This document shows, in pieces, positions 1-8,773 of a DNA stretch of 64,000 nucleotides. The position numbers were made by a program, and so were the translations under genes. Origin of the DNA: Asinibacterium sp. OR53 (GTDB lineage Bacteria > Bacteroidota > Bacteroidia > Chitinophagales > Chitinophagaceae); NCBI RefSeq assembly GCF_000515315.1, contig NZ_KI911562.1, positions 3,195,220 to 3,259,219 of the forward strand, in the 5' to 3' direction. The notes beneath the pieces were generated by a model. It saw only the letters and a program-made list of their open reading frames with translations, had not been told where the DNA came from and did no database searches. The number at the start of each line of letters is the position of its first letter. Within the stretch, counting starts at the first letter, position 1.

Positions 1-576
1 AGCGTTACTGTTAATACTTATGAGCTGGGCCGGCTGAAAAAAGCAGTAGCAAGCGGTAACCGGATTGAAAACAAAACCGATTACCAATACGACGATAATG
101 GGCGGTTGATCAAAATAACCCTCACCACATCCGACACTTCCATGAAATATACCAGTGTCGAAACGCATGAATGGGTATACGATGAAAAAGGACAGCCCGC
201 TTCTATGTTGCGTGTAAAAAGCAAGACAGACAGCACTTTCGTGAGTTTTGTGCGGGATGAGCAGGGCAATATAGCAGAAGAGCACTGGAAAAGAAAAGGG
301 TCAGCACCCGAAGTCTATTATTACTATTACAATGCGAAGAATGAGCTCACCGATATTGTCCGGTACAACAGCAAACTGAAAAAATTATTGCCCGATTTTT
401 TATTCGAATACGATCATACCGGCCGTCTCAGCCAGATGACGCAGGTATTACTGGGCAACAATAATTATTATACCTGGAAATATACTTATAACGAAAAGGG
501 CCTGAAACAGAAAGAGAACTGTTTTGACAAAAATCAGAAGAAGGCAGGCAGTATTGAATACGTGTACACTTATTAA
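1..576 (+). CDS. YD-repeat (RHS-like) protein, 3' end
   Basis: The frame is open from base 1, so the start lies outside the window and 191 residues of the C-terminal end are visible. The sequence consists of degenerate YD/RHS-type repeats of about 20-35 residues: YQYDDNGRL near residue 28, YYYNAKNELTDI, FEYDHTGRLSQM and YTYNEKGL near the end. Such repeats form beta-strand shells or filaments in surface and secreted proteins of this phylum. No toxin tip or T9SS sorting domain follows; the protein simply ends after a YTY. The role is unknown. A palindromic repeat follows the stop codon. Confidence 0.75.
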   Translation, partial: SVTVNTYELGRLKKAVASGNRIENKTDYQYDDNGRLIKITLTTSDTSMKYTSVETHEWVYDEKGQPASMLRVKSKTDSTFVSFVRDEQGNIAEEHWKRKGSAPEVYYYYYNAKNELTDIVRYNSKLKKLLPDFLFEYDHTGRLSQMTQVLLGNNNYYTWKYTYNEKGLKQKENCFDKNQKKAGSIEYVYTY

Positions 577-602
577 AAAGACGTCATCCCGAGTTTATTT
601 AA

Positions 603-686
603 CCGTCATCCCGAGCGCAGCCGAGGGATCTGCCTGAATGTTCAACAGGTCCTTCGACTCGCTTCGCTCGCTCAGGATGACGGTTA
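603..686. repeat. REP-like palindrome between convergent genes
   Basis: An imperfect inverted repeat with arms starting CCGTCATCC and ending GGATGACGG; the inner part carries GAGCGCAGCCGAGGGATCTG against CAGGTCCTTCG. A further partial copy of the left end (GTCATCCCGAG) sits at 583-593. It lies between two convergent stops (576 and 695) and could act as a two-way terminator. A shorter relative lies at 28433-28475. Confidence 0.7.
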
Positions 687-694
687 ATTAAAAT

Positions 695-2365
695 TTACCA
701 GAATAAAGTATACAGGGCAACCAGTAACCCGCAAACGATCAGGGCGCCGGCAGCAAAACTTTTATTCATACCAAACATTTTGGTATCTATTTCCAGTCCC
801 TTCATTTCTACTCCTCTTCTCCGGTCGATCATGCTGATGATATACATACCGATAACACAGAACAGGAATACAATGCCCATCCTGTCGAGGAATGGTATCT
901 CATAAACCCCATCGGCATTGGCTTTGGAAAAGCCGGAGGAAGCGAGGAAAGAAAGGTCCATGAAACCAGGCAGCTTCTTGAAAAGGATCGAGAGTCCGAA
1001 ACCGCCAACTGTAGCAAACAAAGCGGCATTGGAGCTTGTCTTTTTCCAAAAAAAGCCCAGGAAGAACATGGCAAAAATACCCGGCGATACAAATCCGGTA
1101 TATTCCTGGATGAACTGAAACCCTCCTTTTTTATCAATGCCCAGCATGGGGGCAATGATCAACGCCAGGATCATGGCAATGATAATGGTAGCTTTTCCTA
1201 TCCATACCATTTTCTTCTCATCGGCCTCTTTATTGATCACTTTCTTGTAAATGTCGAGGGTAAAGATGGTGGAAATACTGTTGGCCTTACCCGCCAGGGA
1301 AGCCACCACGGCAGCGGTCAATGCTGCGAAGGACAATCCTTTGAGTCCGGCAGGCAGCAGGTTCAACAACACGGGATATGCCTTATCAGGATTGAGTTCC
1401 CCACCTTGCATCATTTCTGTTTGGAAGCTGCCTTTCTGGTGCAGTACGAATGCGGCAATACCCGGCAAACAAACGATCACCGGCATGAGCAGTTTCAGGA
1501 AGGCGGCAAAAAGCAACCCACCCCTTGCCGTAGGAAGCGATGCACCCAGCGCTCTTTGTGTAATGTACTGGTTACATCCCCAATAGTTCAGGTTGGCAAT
1601 CCACATACCTCCTACCAGTACCGTGAGTCCCGGCAGATCGAGGTAGTTGGGATTGTCTTTTTTGAGGATCATGTGAAAATGATCATCGGCCGAATTCAAC
1701 AAGTGATGAAAGCCTTTTACAATACCTGTATCACCGAATTTTTCAGATACCAGGTTCAGGGCAAGATAGGTGGTTACCAATCCGCCCAGTACCAGGAAGA
1801 ATACCTGGATCACATCGGTATAACCGATCACTTTCATACCGCCCAGTGTAATGATTACGGCAAAAATGGCCAGTCCAATCATACAGGCAGTAATACTGAT
1901 GCCCGAGATACTGCTGATGGCCAGGGCACCGAGGTACAAAATAGAAGTGAGGTTCACCACCACATACAATAACAACCAGAAAATGGCCATGATCATGGCT
2001 ACAGTTGAATTGTAGCGCTGGTTAAGGAATTGCGGCATGGTATAGATCTTATTCTTCAGGTAGATGGGCATGAAGAATACAGCCACAATCAATAAAGTAG
2101 CCGCCGCCATCCATTCGTAGGAAGCGATGGCCAGTCCCATTTTAAAACCCGAGCCGCTCATACCAATCATCTGCTCGGCAGATATATTGGAAGCGATGAG
2201 TGAAGCACCGATGGCCCACCATGTGAGCGATCCTTCGGCAAGGAAATAATCTTTTGAACTGGTTTGCGCTGATTTCTTTTTCCGGTAGACCCAGAAGCCA
2301 TAAGAGGCCACTACCAGGAAATAAAAGAGAAAGACCAGGTAGTCCAGACTTTGTAATGTTTTCAT
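695..2365 (-). CDS. Sodium:solute symporter (SSS/SLC5 family)
   Basis: A 556-residue integral membrane protein, close in length to Vibrio SGLT (543). It has about 14 hydrophobic segments. The SGLT-like stretch SLIASNISAEQMIG (near residue 55) and GCNQYITQRALGA in the middle are typical of sodium/sugar cotransporters of the SLC5 family. It probably imports a sugar or related small solute with Na+ across the inner membrane; the substrate cannot be read from sequence. It is a single gene, divergent from the HD hydrolase at 2507, with no sugar-catabolic partner next to it. Confidence 0.9.
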   Translation of the reverse strand: MKTLQSLDYLVFLFYFLVVASYGFWVYRKKKSAQTSSKDYFLAEGSLTWWAIGASLIASNISAEQMIGMSGSGFKMGLAIASYEWMAAATLLIVAVFFMPIYLKNKIYTMPQFLNQRYNSTVAMIMAIFWLLLYVVVNLTSILYLGALAISSISGISITACMIGLAIFAVIITLGGMKVIGYTDVIQVFFLVLGGLVTTYLALNLVSEKFGDTGIVKGFHHLLNSADDHFHMILKKDNPNYLDLPGLTVLVGGMWIANLNYWGCNQYITQRALGASLPTARGGLLFAAFLKLLMPVIVCLPGIAAFVLHQKGSFQTEMMQGGELNPDKAYPVLLNLLPAGLKGLSFAALTAAVVASLAGKANSISTIFTLDIYKKVINKEADEKKMVWIGKATIIIAMILALIIAPMLGIDKKGGFQFIQEYTGFVSPGIFAMFFLGFFWKKTSSNAALFATVGGFGLSILFKKLPGFMDLSFLASSGFSKANADGVYEIPFLDRMGIVFLFCVIGMYIISMIDRRRGVEMKGLEIDTKMFGMNKSFAAGALIVCGLLVALYTLFW

Positions 2366-2456
2366 TGGGGCGATCGAAGGTTTGATTGTTACGATTTGGG
2401 AATGTAGGCTGAAAGATAAGGATTCATACTAAAATTAATGTGCAAATGGCACAATA

Positions 2457-2472
2457 ACTCAATGGCTCAATG
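2457..2472 (+). repeat. Short intergenic repeat, copy 1
   Basis: The 16-mer ACTCAATGGCTCAATG is found here, just upstream of the HD hydrolase start. The identical 16-mer occurs at 50056-50071. Confidence 0.5.
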
Positions 2473-2506
2473 TTACCGGCATCCAATTAAGCCTTACTAT
2501 TGCAGC

Positions 2507-3166
2507 ATGAACAACCAGGAGATCATTGCAGCAACAGCTGCCTATGTGAAAAAGGAGTTGGAAGGTGCAGAAGGCGGGCACGATTGGTTCCATATAGAAA
2601 GGGTATGGAACAATACCAGGCGCATTGCCCAAACCGAATCGGTGGATCAGCTGGTAGTGGAACTGGGCGCCCTGCTGCACGATATTGCGGATGCCAAGTT
2701 CCACGGCGGTGATGAAAGTATTGGGCCGCGAAAAGCGGGCCAGTTCCTGGAATTGTTACAGGTACCGGTTGAAGTGATCGATCATGTCAAAAACATCATC
2801 GCACATATTTCATTCAAAGGCGGCCATTTCGAAGCGGCTTTTCATTCACCCGAACTAGCCGTGGTGCGGGATGCCGACCGCCTCGATGCCTTAGGAGCCA
2901 TCGGCATTGCACGTGCATTTCATTACGGAGGTTTTAAGAACAGGGAAATTTATAACCCTGCTATTCCGCCCGATCTCAACATGAGCCGTGAAGCGTATAA
3001 AAAAACCAATGCCCCTACCATCAACCATTTCTATGAAAAGCTGCTGCTGCTGAAAGACCGCATGCATACAGAAACAGGCAAGGGCATGGCCCTGGAAAGG
3101 CACCGGTTCATGGAAAATTTCCTCGAGCAGTTTTACCGCGAGTGGAATGGGTCCTTATCGGCATAA
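2507..3166 (+). CDS. HD-domain phosphohydrolase (YedJ/YpgQ-like)
   Basis: 219 residues from the chosen ATG; a longer frame opens at 2438, but its extra 23 residues look non-coding and a TACTATTG -7-like element at 2495-2502 ends four bases before this ATG. HD-superfamily metal-site motifs are visible: HDWFHIERV (residue 25 on), LLHDIADAKF with the HD doublet, and RDADRLDALGAIG. Relatives include E. coli YedJ and B. subtilis YpgQ, the latter described as a nucleoside triphosphate pyrophosphohydrolase. The substrate here is unknown. It is a single gene, convergent with the membrane protein at 3182. Confidence 0.85.
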   Translation: MNNQEIIAATAAYVKKELEGAEGGHDWFHIERVWNNTRRIAQTESVDQLVVELGALLHDIADAKFHGGDESIGPRKAGQFLELLQVPVEVIDHVKNIIAHISFKGGHFEAAFHSPELAVVRDADRLDALGAIGIARAFHYGGFKNREIYNPAIPPDLNMSREAYKKTNAPTINHFYEKLLLLKDRMHTETGKGMALERHRFMENFLEQFYREWNGSLSA

Positions 3167-3181
3167 ACCAGCGAATTAAAG

Positions 3182-3973
3182 TCAGTGCGTGGAAGCACGC
3201 CGCCCGGGCAAACCGTACAGTATCTTAGGGAAAAGAAAAATCAACCCGTTCAATAAAATAAATGGAACGAAACTGATCTTCATTAAAGGGCGCCCCAGGT
3301 GTATTGCTGCATATTTGTCTTCCATAGTATAAGTCCAAACTGTTACTGTAAAAAAGCCCCCGAACAGGATCAGGCAAACAACTGTAAACAGGTATAACCA
3401 CTGGATCACGACCTCCTTCAATTTCATCAAAACTTCATCTTTCCGCATCCATTTATACAATACAATACTCTGCCCTACTGCATAAATAAATATATGTCCC
3501 GGCCGGAGTAAATAATTCACCATAGGTGTAATGAACCATCCTGTTTTTACATACGGAATAAGGCCGATATCGTTGGCCAGTTGGGTTACATTTTGCACTT
3601 TATACGCATAGGGTGTGAAAATATAAGGCAGCGCATTCACCAGTTGAACAAGGAACGGGACAAAATGAAGCATATCCCATTTACTCAACCGCGGATCGTC
3701 TCTCAATACACTTCTTACATAAAAAAAGCCGGCGGGTCCCAGTAAAAAGAGCAAAGGCGCTATGGTTCCATATAATGGAGCCAACAGCATGGCCGATCCG
3801 GAGTGAGCCAGTATATAAGCACTAAGACCATAAACGGAATTCAGAAAAAAGAAAATGGCAAGGTAGATATTGCTCTTGCTGGAATGCTTGTTGATGTAGC
3901 ACAAAAGCAAAAGCGACAAGAGTATCCCGAATAAGGAGGCAAACAAAATAAAATCTCCAACCAGATGATTCAT
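3182..3973 (-). CDS. Orphan seven-helix membrane sensor domain (AraC-type regulator lacking its HTH)
   Basis: 263 residues with about seven hydrophobic segments. The pattern LLFLLGPAGFFYVRSVL, then HFVPFLVQLV, and the ending FLFPKILYGLP matches the membrane half of Bacteroidota AraC-family regulators, in which a DNA-binding domain follows directly after a PxILYGLP-like linker. Here the protein stops six residues after that linker (GRRASTH), and the HD hydrolase gene ends 15 bp further on, so no HTH coding sequence remains. It may be a decayed regulator or a free-standing sensor. The family assignment is by resemblance only. Confidence 0.55.
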   Translation of the reverse strand: MNHLVGDFILFASLFGILLSLLLLCYINKHSSKSNIYLAIFFFLNSVYGLSAYILAHSGSAMLLAPLYGTIAPLLFLLGPAGFFYVRSVLRDDPRLSKWDMLHFVPFLVQLVNALPYIFTPYAYKVQNVTQLANDIGLIPYVKTGWFITPMVNYLLRPGHIFIYAVGQSIVLYKWMRKDEVLMKLKEVVIQWLYLFTVVCLILFGGFFTVTVWTYTMEDKYAAIHLGRPLMKISFVPFILLNGLIFLFPKILYGLPGRRASTH

Positions 3974-4121
3974 AATTGTAGTAGAACCAAATATACCTGT
4001 TATGATCTTGTTATTGAAATAAATTAAGTTGATAATATGAAACGGTATTAAATCTATGCACGAACAATGGGTAATTTTATGTCGCTATTGCTATAATATT
4101 AATAAATTTTCAAATATAAAC

Positions 4122-4643
4122 ATGAATACAATCGAGATTAGAAAAGTAACCATAAGCGACGTAGAAGCACTGCAAAGCATCAGTACACAAACATTTAGGG
4201 AAACATTTCAGGAAGTGAATACCGAAGAAGACATGCAGATATACCTGGATAGCGCATTCAATTATGACAAACTGAAAGAAGAAATAAATAACGATCATTC
4301 GGCGTTTTATTTTGCTACTGATACCATGAACGTCTTGGGTTACTTAAAGATCAATTTTGGTCAGGCACAAACAGAAAAGAAAGACAACAACGCTGTCGAA
4401 ATTGAACGGATCTATGTATTGAAAGCATACCAGGGAAAACAGGTTGGTCAACTGTTATTTAAACATGCGCTGCAGGTTGCCCGGGAACGCAATGCTCATT
4501 ATTTGTGGCTGGGCGTTTGGGAAGAAAATACAAAGGCCATCAATTTCTATAAGAAAAATGGATTGGTGCCGTTCGATAAACATATTTTCAGGTTAGGCAA
4601 TGACGAGCAAACAGATATCATGATGAAACTGGCATTGCATTAG
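4122..4643 (+). CDS. GNAT family N-acetyltransferase
   Basis: 173 residues from the ATG at 4122. The frame extends upstream to 4056, but that part is Tyr/Cys-rich and does not fit the family, whose N-terminus is typically like IEIRKVTISDVEAL. The acetyl-CoA pyrophosphate loop appears as YQGKQVGQLL (about residue 106-115), followed by the WLGVWEENTKAINFYKKNG strand/helix near the C-terminus. It transfers an acetyl group from acetyl-CoA to an unknown amine. It is a single gene whose stop lies six bases before the convergent dipeptidase stop. Confidence 0.88.
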   Translation: MNTIEIRKVTISDVEALQSISTQTFRETFQEVNTEEDMQIYLDSAFNYDKLKEEINNDHSAFYFATDTMNVLGYLKINFGQAQTEKKDNNAVEIERIYVLKAYQGKQVGQLLFKHALQVARERNAHYLWLGVWEENTKAINFYKKNGLVPFDKHIFRLGNDEQTDIMMKLALH

Positions 4644-4649
4644 CCTGCA

Positions 4650-5738
4650 TCATGACCATGCATTGCGTAAAAATTGCACCCAGTTATTATGCATGATATT
4701 GTCGATATCCGTTTGATGGTATCCCTTTTGTAGTAAGAGCGCCGGTATCTTTTGCAGATCAGCGATCGTTTCGAGGTCATAAGGACATTGCTCCTTTCCA
4801 AATGCACCATCCAGGTCCGTACCAATTGCAACATGTGCGGTATTACCTGCAAGCTGACAAATATGGTCGATATGATCTATCATTTTTGCCATATTGCAAT
4901 GCATGCCTTCTGGTGTTGATTGGCCACGTACCCAGCCAGGAACCATCATCCAGGCATCCAGCGCCACACCGATGACTGCTTTTCTTTCTACCAGTGTATT
5001 GATCATTTCATCACTGAACTGCCGGTTATGGTTCACCAACGCACGGCAATTGTTATGGCTCGCCCAAACCGGTCCCTGATAGATTGATAATGCATCCCAG
5101 AATGCATCATCGCAAAGATGCGTTGCATCCAGTATCATCTGCAGGCGATCCATTTCTTTCAGCAACTCTTTCCCTGCTGTCGAAAGTTTCCCGGTGGCAT
5201 CTGTTCCGTTGGCATAGCGACCTGGGCCGTAATGAGCCGGCCCTATAGCCCTCAAACCCATGCTGTAAGCTCTTTTAAGATAAGCCGGTGTAATGATGGA
5301 ATCTGCTCCTTCCAGGCTTAAAATATATCCAACAGGTTTTTGATCATTGGGGTCATCGTTGAGCCATAAAGCAACATGTTCATCGAGCGCAGTTTTGTTT
5401 TTGATCATCACCATTTCTCCGGCATCTTCCATCGCTTTGTACCACGCAAGCTGTCCCTGTGTTTGCGCCCATGCCTGCTCGGGTGAATGCCAGCCGGGCA
5501 AAGGATTATCTTCGGTTACATAACGCGCGATCTGTGTTGCCACCACTAATCCGATATTTCCTTCCCGCAATGCAGGTAATGACACCGTTGCTTTCGCTCT
5601 GTCGGGCTTATCGGTCATTCCTTTTTCCCGCTGGTTGATGGCCGCTACCGGCAAACGCAGGTCACGATTCCATTCGAGTGCATTCATACTTAGATCCAGG
5701 TGCGCATCTATGATCAATCGTATTTTTTTGTTGGGCAT
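4650..5738 (-). CDS. Membrane dipeptidase-type M19 peptidase
   Basis: 362 residues. All usual metal ligands of the M19 (renal dipeptidase) family are visible: H13 and D15 in DAHLDL, bridging E143 in SLEGAD, H207 in DATH and H228 in ASHNN. There is no signal peptide, so it is likely cytoplasmic. M19 enzymes hydrolyse dipeptides and accept a D-amino acid at the C-terminal position. It is the last gene of an operon with an alanine-racemase-fold D-amino acid enzyme (10-bp gap), RidA and a GntP permease, which suggests that it frees D-amino acids from dipeptides. Confidence 0.9.
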   Translation of the reverse strand: MPNKKIRLIIDAHLDLSMNALEWNRDLRLPVAAINQREKGMTDKPDRAKATVSLPALREGNIGLVVATQIARYVTEDNPLPGWHSPEQAWAQTQGQLAWYKAMEDAGEMVMIKNKTALDEHVALWLNDDPNDQKPVGYILSLEGADSIITPAYLKRAYSMGLRAIGPAHYGPGRYANGTDATGKLSTAGKELLKEMDRLQMILDATHLCDDAFWDALSIYQGPVWASHNNCRALVNHNRQFSDEMINTLVERKAVIGVALDAWMMVPGWVRGQSTPEGMHCNMAKMIDHIDHICQLAGNTAHVAIGTDLDGAFGKEQCPYDLETIADLQKIPALLLQKGYHQTDIDNIMHNNWVQFLRNAWS

Positions 5739-5748
5739 ACGGCAATTT

Positions 5749-6849
5749 TCAGTAATGAATAAATCGGTCGCGGGCTATTACTTTCCACTCACCCACTTTT
5801 TTCCCATCTTCTATCACATGCACTCTTTCATATAAAGCCACCGTTGGACATATATGAACAGGAACACCGTACAATACAGTGCCGATGGAATATTGTGCGC
5901 TGTCCGGCACCCGCAACACTAGGTGTTCCTCGCTTTGGCCTACAGGTGTTGCTTCCGGCGCATTCAGAAAATGTACACGCGGCAAGGGATTTTCTGCGGC
6001 AACGGATTTATGTCCGAGATCAACACAAACGGTAACAGCATCAATCACAGACACTACTCTTGTGATCAGGATAGCGCCATATTCAAAGGGTTGTTCCGGT
6101 GCATGGTGTTTATAATTCCAATCCCAAAATATAAATGTACCGGGACTGCACTCTACTCCACTCCTTTTGACATGTGTTGGATAAGTAGGCGAGCCGCCTG
6201 CAACAATGGTGAGCGGATGATCGAACAACGGATTAACCTGTTCTTTCAGCGTTTGTACCAGTGCAAAAGCTGCGTCACTTTTCATTTGCCGGGTTGCCAG
6301 GTCGGTATCACGAATATGCCCATCGTAAGCATGCAAGCCCACTATTTGTATACCTTTCAACTCCTTCGCATATTTGATCAGGCCCGCTGCTTCTTGCGGC
6401 TGAATACCCGTACGGTTCATGCCCGTATTTAAATCGATGAATACCCTGATGATAATATTATTTTCCTGTGCTGCACGGGATAACTCCACGGCGCTGGCCT
6501 GGTTATCAATCAGGCAGGAGAATATTGTAGCCGGATAGGCTTTTGAAAGCGCTATCAATCGCGTTATTTTGGGGCCGATCGGTTGATATGCCAGCAATAC
6601 ATCGGGTGCGTGCAGATTGCCCAACATTTCAGCTTCCGCAATGGTGGCACATTTGAATTTGGTAATACCTGCATCCAACATTAATTGATTTACTTCCGCT
6701 GTTTTATTGGTTTTAACATGCGGGCGCAACCGATTAACATCACCAATCATTTCTTTGGCAACGCGAATATTATCCCTTACGATATCCGGATATACCAGCA
6801 ATGCGGGAGAATCTATCCCTGTTACATCTGCCAGGTAACGATTATACAT
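5749..6849 (-). CDS. D-serine dehydratase / D-threonine aldolase-like PLP enzyme
   Basis: 366 residues of alanine-racemase fold. The PLP lysine is K46 in LRPHVKTNKT. Near the C-terminus PVHICPT places H332 and C334 in the HxC arrangement of the zinc site in eukaryotic-type D-serine dehydratases; D-threonine aldolases use a similar His-x-Asp pair. The reaction would be D-serine to pyruvate and ammonia, or D-threonine to glycine and acetaldehyde; HxC favours the first. It is the third gene of the operon. Placement beside RidA fits, because D-serine dehydratases release 2-aminoacrylate, the substrate of RidA. The exact substrate is inferred. Confidence 0.85.
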   Translation of the reverse strand: MYNRYLADVTGIDSPALLVYPDIVRDNIRVAKEMIGDVNRLRPHVKTNKTAEVNQLMLDAGITKFKCATIAEAEMLGNLHAPDVLLAYQPIGPKITRLIALSKAYPATIFSCLIDNQASAVELSRAAQENNIIIRVFIDLNTGMNRTGIQPQEAAGLIKYAKELKGIQIVGLHAYDGHIRDTDLATRQMKSDAAFALVQTLKEQVNPLFDHPLTIVAGGSPTYPTHVKRSGVECSPGTFIFWDWNYKHHAPEQPFEYGAILITRVVSVIDAVTVCVDLGHKSVAAENPLPRVHFLNAPEATPVGQSEEHLVLRVPDSAQYSIGTVLYGVPVHICPTVALYERVHVIEDGKKVGEWKVIARDRFIHY

Positions 6850-6879
6850 TTGTGAGGTTTTAAAAGAAGTAACAATGGT

Positions 6880-7350
6880 TTATACTAATTCAAACAAAGC
6901 CTCGATCTCAACAGGTATGTTATCCGGCAAAGAACCAAATCCAACCGCGCTTCTGACTCCTACTCCATTTTCTTCACCCCAGATCGAAGCGAACAGTTCG
7001 CTACAGCCATTGATCACATAAGGGTGCCGTTTAAAATCGGGTGTGCAATTGACCATGCCCAATACTTTGATCACACGCTTTATTTTATTTAAGCTGCCCA
7101 GTTGCGCTTGAATAGTAGCCAGCATGGTTAACCCTACCTGGCGTGCGGCCAGTTTACCGGCCTCCATATCCATATCGGCGCCGACGCGGCCAATGATCAG
7201 TGATTTGTCATTTTGAACAGGGCCGTGGCCAGACAGGTACAAATATTTGCCATCAACCAGGCAGGGTTTGTACACACCCAGCGGCGACGGTGCAGGAGGC
7301 AGCGTGAGGTTTAGCTCTTTTAATTTTTCATCTGCATTAATGGTTGTCAT
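6880..7350 (-). CDS. RidA/YjgF family enamine/imine deaminase-like protein
   Basis: 156 residues. The RidA core is visible: LSGHGPVQ, the helix GLTMLATIQAQLGSLNKI, and GVRSAVGFGSLPDNIPVEIEALFEL at the end, with the conserved Arg of the GVRSAVG strand. RidA proteins hydrolyse reactive 2-aminoacrylate and related imines made by PLP dehydratases. It is the second gene of the operon, 12 bp after the permease and 30 bp before the PLP enzyme. This subfamily is somewhat longer than E. coli RidA (128 residues), with an N-terminal extension. Confidence 0.9.
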   Translation of the reverse strand: MTTINADEKLKELNLTLPPAPSPLGVYKPCLVDGKYLYLSGHGPVQNDKSLIIGRVGADMDMEAGKLAARQVGLTMLATIQAQLGSLNKIKRVIKVLGMVNCTPDFKRHPYVINGCSELFASIWGEENGVGVRSAVGFGSLPDNIPVEIEALFELV

Positions 7351-7362
7351 ATCAATGAGGTT

Positions 7363-8679
7363 TTATTTTATGAATAGGTTCAATACCAATACGCCTGTTA
7401 GTCCAACTACAGAAACAATCATTTCCATGATAGACCACGAACGCAAGGTATCTTTTACTGAGAGACCGAAATATTCTTTGAACATCCAAAAGCCCGCATC
7501 ATTCACATGCGAGAACATGAGGCTGCCGGCGCCTACCGACAGTACCATCAGGTTGGGGTTGATATGCGATTGCATCATCAGTGGCAAGATCACGCCCGCC
7601 GCTGTTAATGCCGCAACCGTTGCAGAGCCAACACAGGCGCGTATCAGCGCCGCAATCAACCAACCCAGCACCAATGGATGTACCGGTAGTTTTTGTAAAG
7701 CAGCAGCCAGCTCGGCACTTACACCACTATCGGTCATCACCTGTTTTAAGATACCGGATCCCGCAATGATCAGCAAGATCATGGCGATGTCTTTCACTGC
7801 ATTGGCATAGATGTCCATCACATGTTTCATGCTCATGCCTTGCCTTATCCCGATCGTATAAGTAGCCGCAGCCAATGAAACGATCATCACCACAGATGGA
7901 TCACTGATGAAAGCAAAAAGCGAACTTCCCGAAAAAGCTTTACTGGCACTGTGTTGTATGATGGTAAGCAATATCAAAAGGAATACCGGCAGTAAAGTGG
8001 CAAAGAAACTGTTTCCAATGCCAGGTTCCTGGTACACATCTTTTTCGTGCTGCTGGAACAACTCCAGCGGTTCGGTATCGATTTTCTTCAGTGTACTGGC
8101 AAAGACAGGTCCGGCCATAATGATAGCAGGTATTGCTACCAACAAACCATACACCAGGGTAAGCCCCACATCTGCGTTGAATAACGAAGCCAATGCAACA
8201 GGCGACGGATGAGGTGGCAAAAAGCCGTGCGTAACAGATAAGGCCGCCAGCATGGGCAACCCAATGTACACAGCGGGTAATTTGTATTGATAAACGATAG
8301 AAAAAATAAGCGGCACCAGCAATATGAATCCAACGCCGTAGTATAACGGGATGCCCACAATAAACCCGGTGATCATCAATGCCCATTGGATATGTTTTGC
8401 ACCAAAAGCCGTTACCAATACAGAGGCGATCTTTTTCGCAGCGCCGCTTTCAGCTACCAGTTTACCCAGCATGGCTCCCAGTACAATGATCACCGTTAAC
8501 GACCCGGCAGTATCTCCAATGCCTGTTTTAACGGAATTGCCTAATTTATCCAACGGAATTCCGAGGGCGATCCCCGCTGCTATAGACACCACTAAAAAAG
8601 ACAGGAATGTATTGATTTTGCCTACTGTAATAAGCACGATCAGGATGGCAATAAAAAGTATAATAATGAGTATATGCAT
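7363..8679 (-). CDS. GntP family permease (gluconate/D-serine type)
   Basis: 438 residues, about 12 hydrophobic helices. The GntP-family segments are clear: GIGDTAGSLTVIIVLGAMLGKLVAESGAA is recognisable near residue 55-82, then FLPPHPSPVALASLFNADVG and the C-terminal GSATVAALTAAGVILPL. The family includes gluconate carriers (GntT/GntP) and the D-serine carrier DsdX. As the first gene of an operon with a D-serine dehydratase-like enzyme, RidA and a dipeptidase, a D-serine or D-threonine substrate is more likely than gluconate; that is inference from context. Confidence 0.88.
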   Translation of the reverse strand: MHILIIILFIAILIVLITVGKINTFLSFLVVSIAAGIALGIPLDKLGNSVKTGIGDTAGSLTVIIVLGAMLGKLVAESGAAKKIASVLVTAFGAKHIQWALMITGFIVGIPLYYGVGFILLVPLIFSIVYQYKLPAVYIGLPMLAALSVTHGFLPPHPSPVALASLFNADVGLTLVYGLLVAIPAIIMAGPVFASTLKKIDTEPLELFQQHEKDVYQEPGIGNSFFATLLPVFLLILLTIIQHSASKAFSGSSLFAFISDPSVVMIVSLAAATYTIGIRQGMSMKHVMDIYANAVKDIAMILLIIAGSGILKQVMTDSGVSAELAAALQKLPVHPLVLGWLIAALIRACVGSATVAALTAAGVILPLMMQSHINPNLMVLSVGAGSLMFSHVNDAGFWMFKEYFGLSVKDTLRSWSIMEMIVSVVGLTGVLVLNLFIK

Positions 8680-8773
8680 TATTTCGTCAGGCTGCAGGAA
8701 GCGTTCACTTCAAAAATAGGGTACTCTACTCACTTAGCACTAAACTTATACTCATTATACAAGGGGCTCCCGT

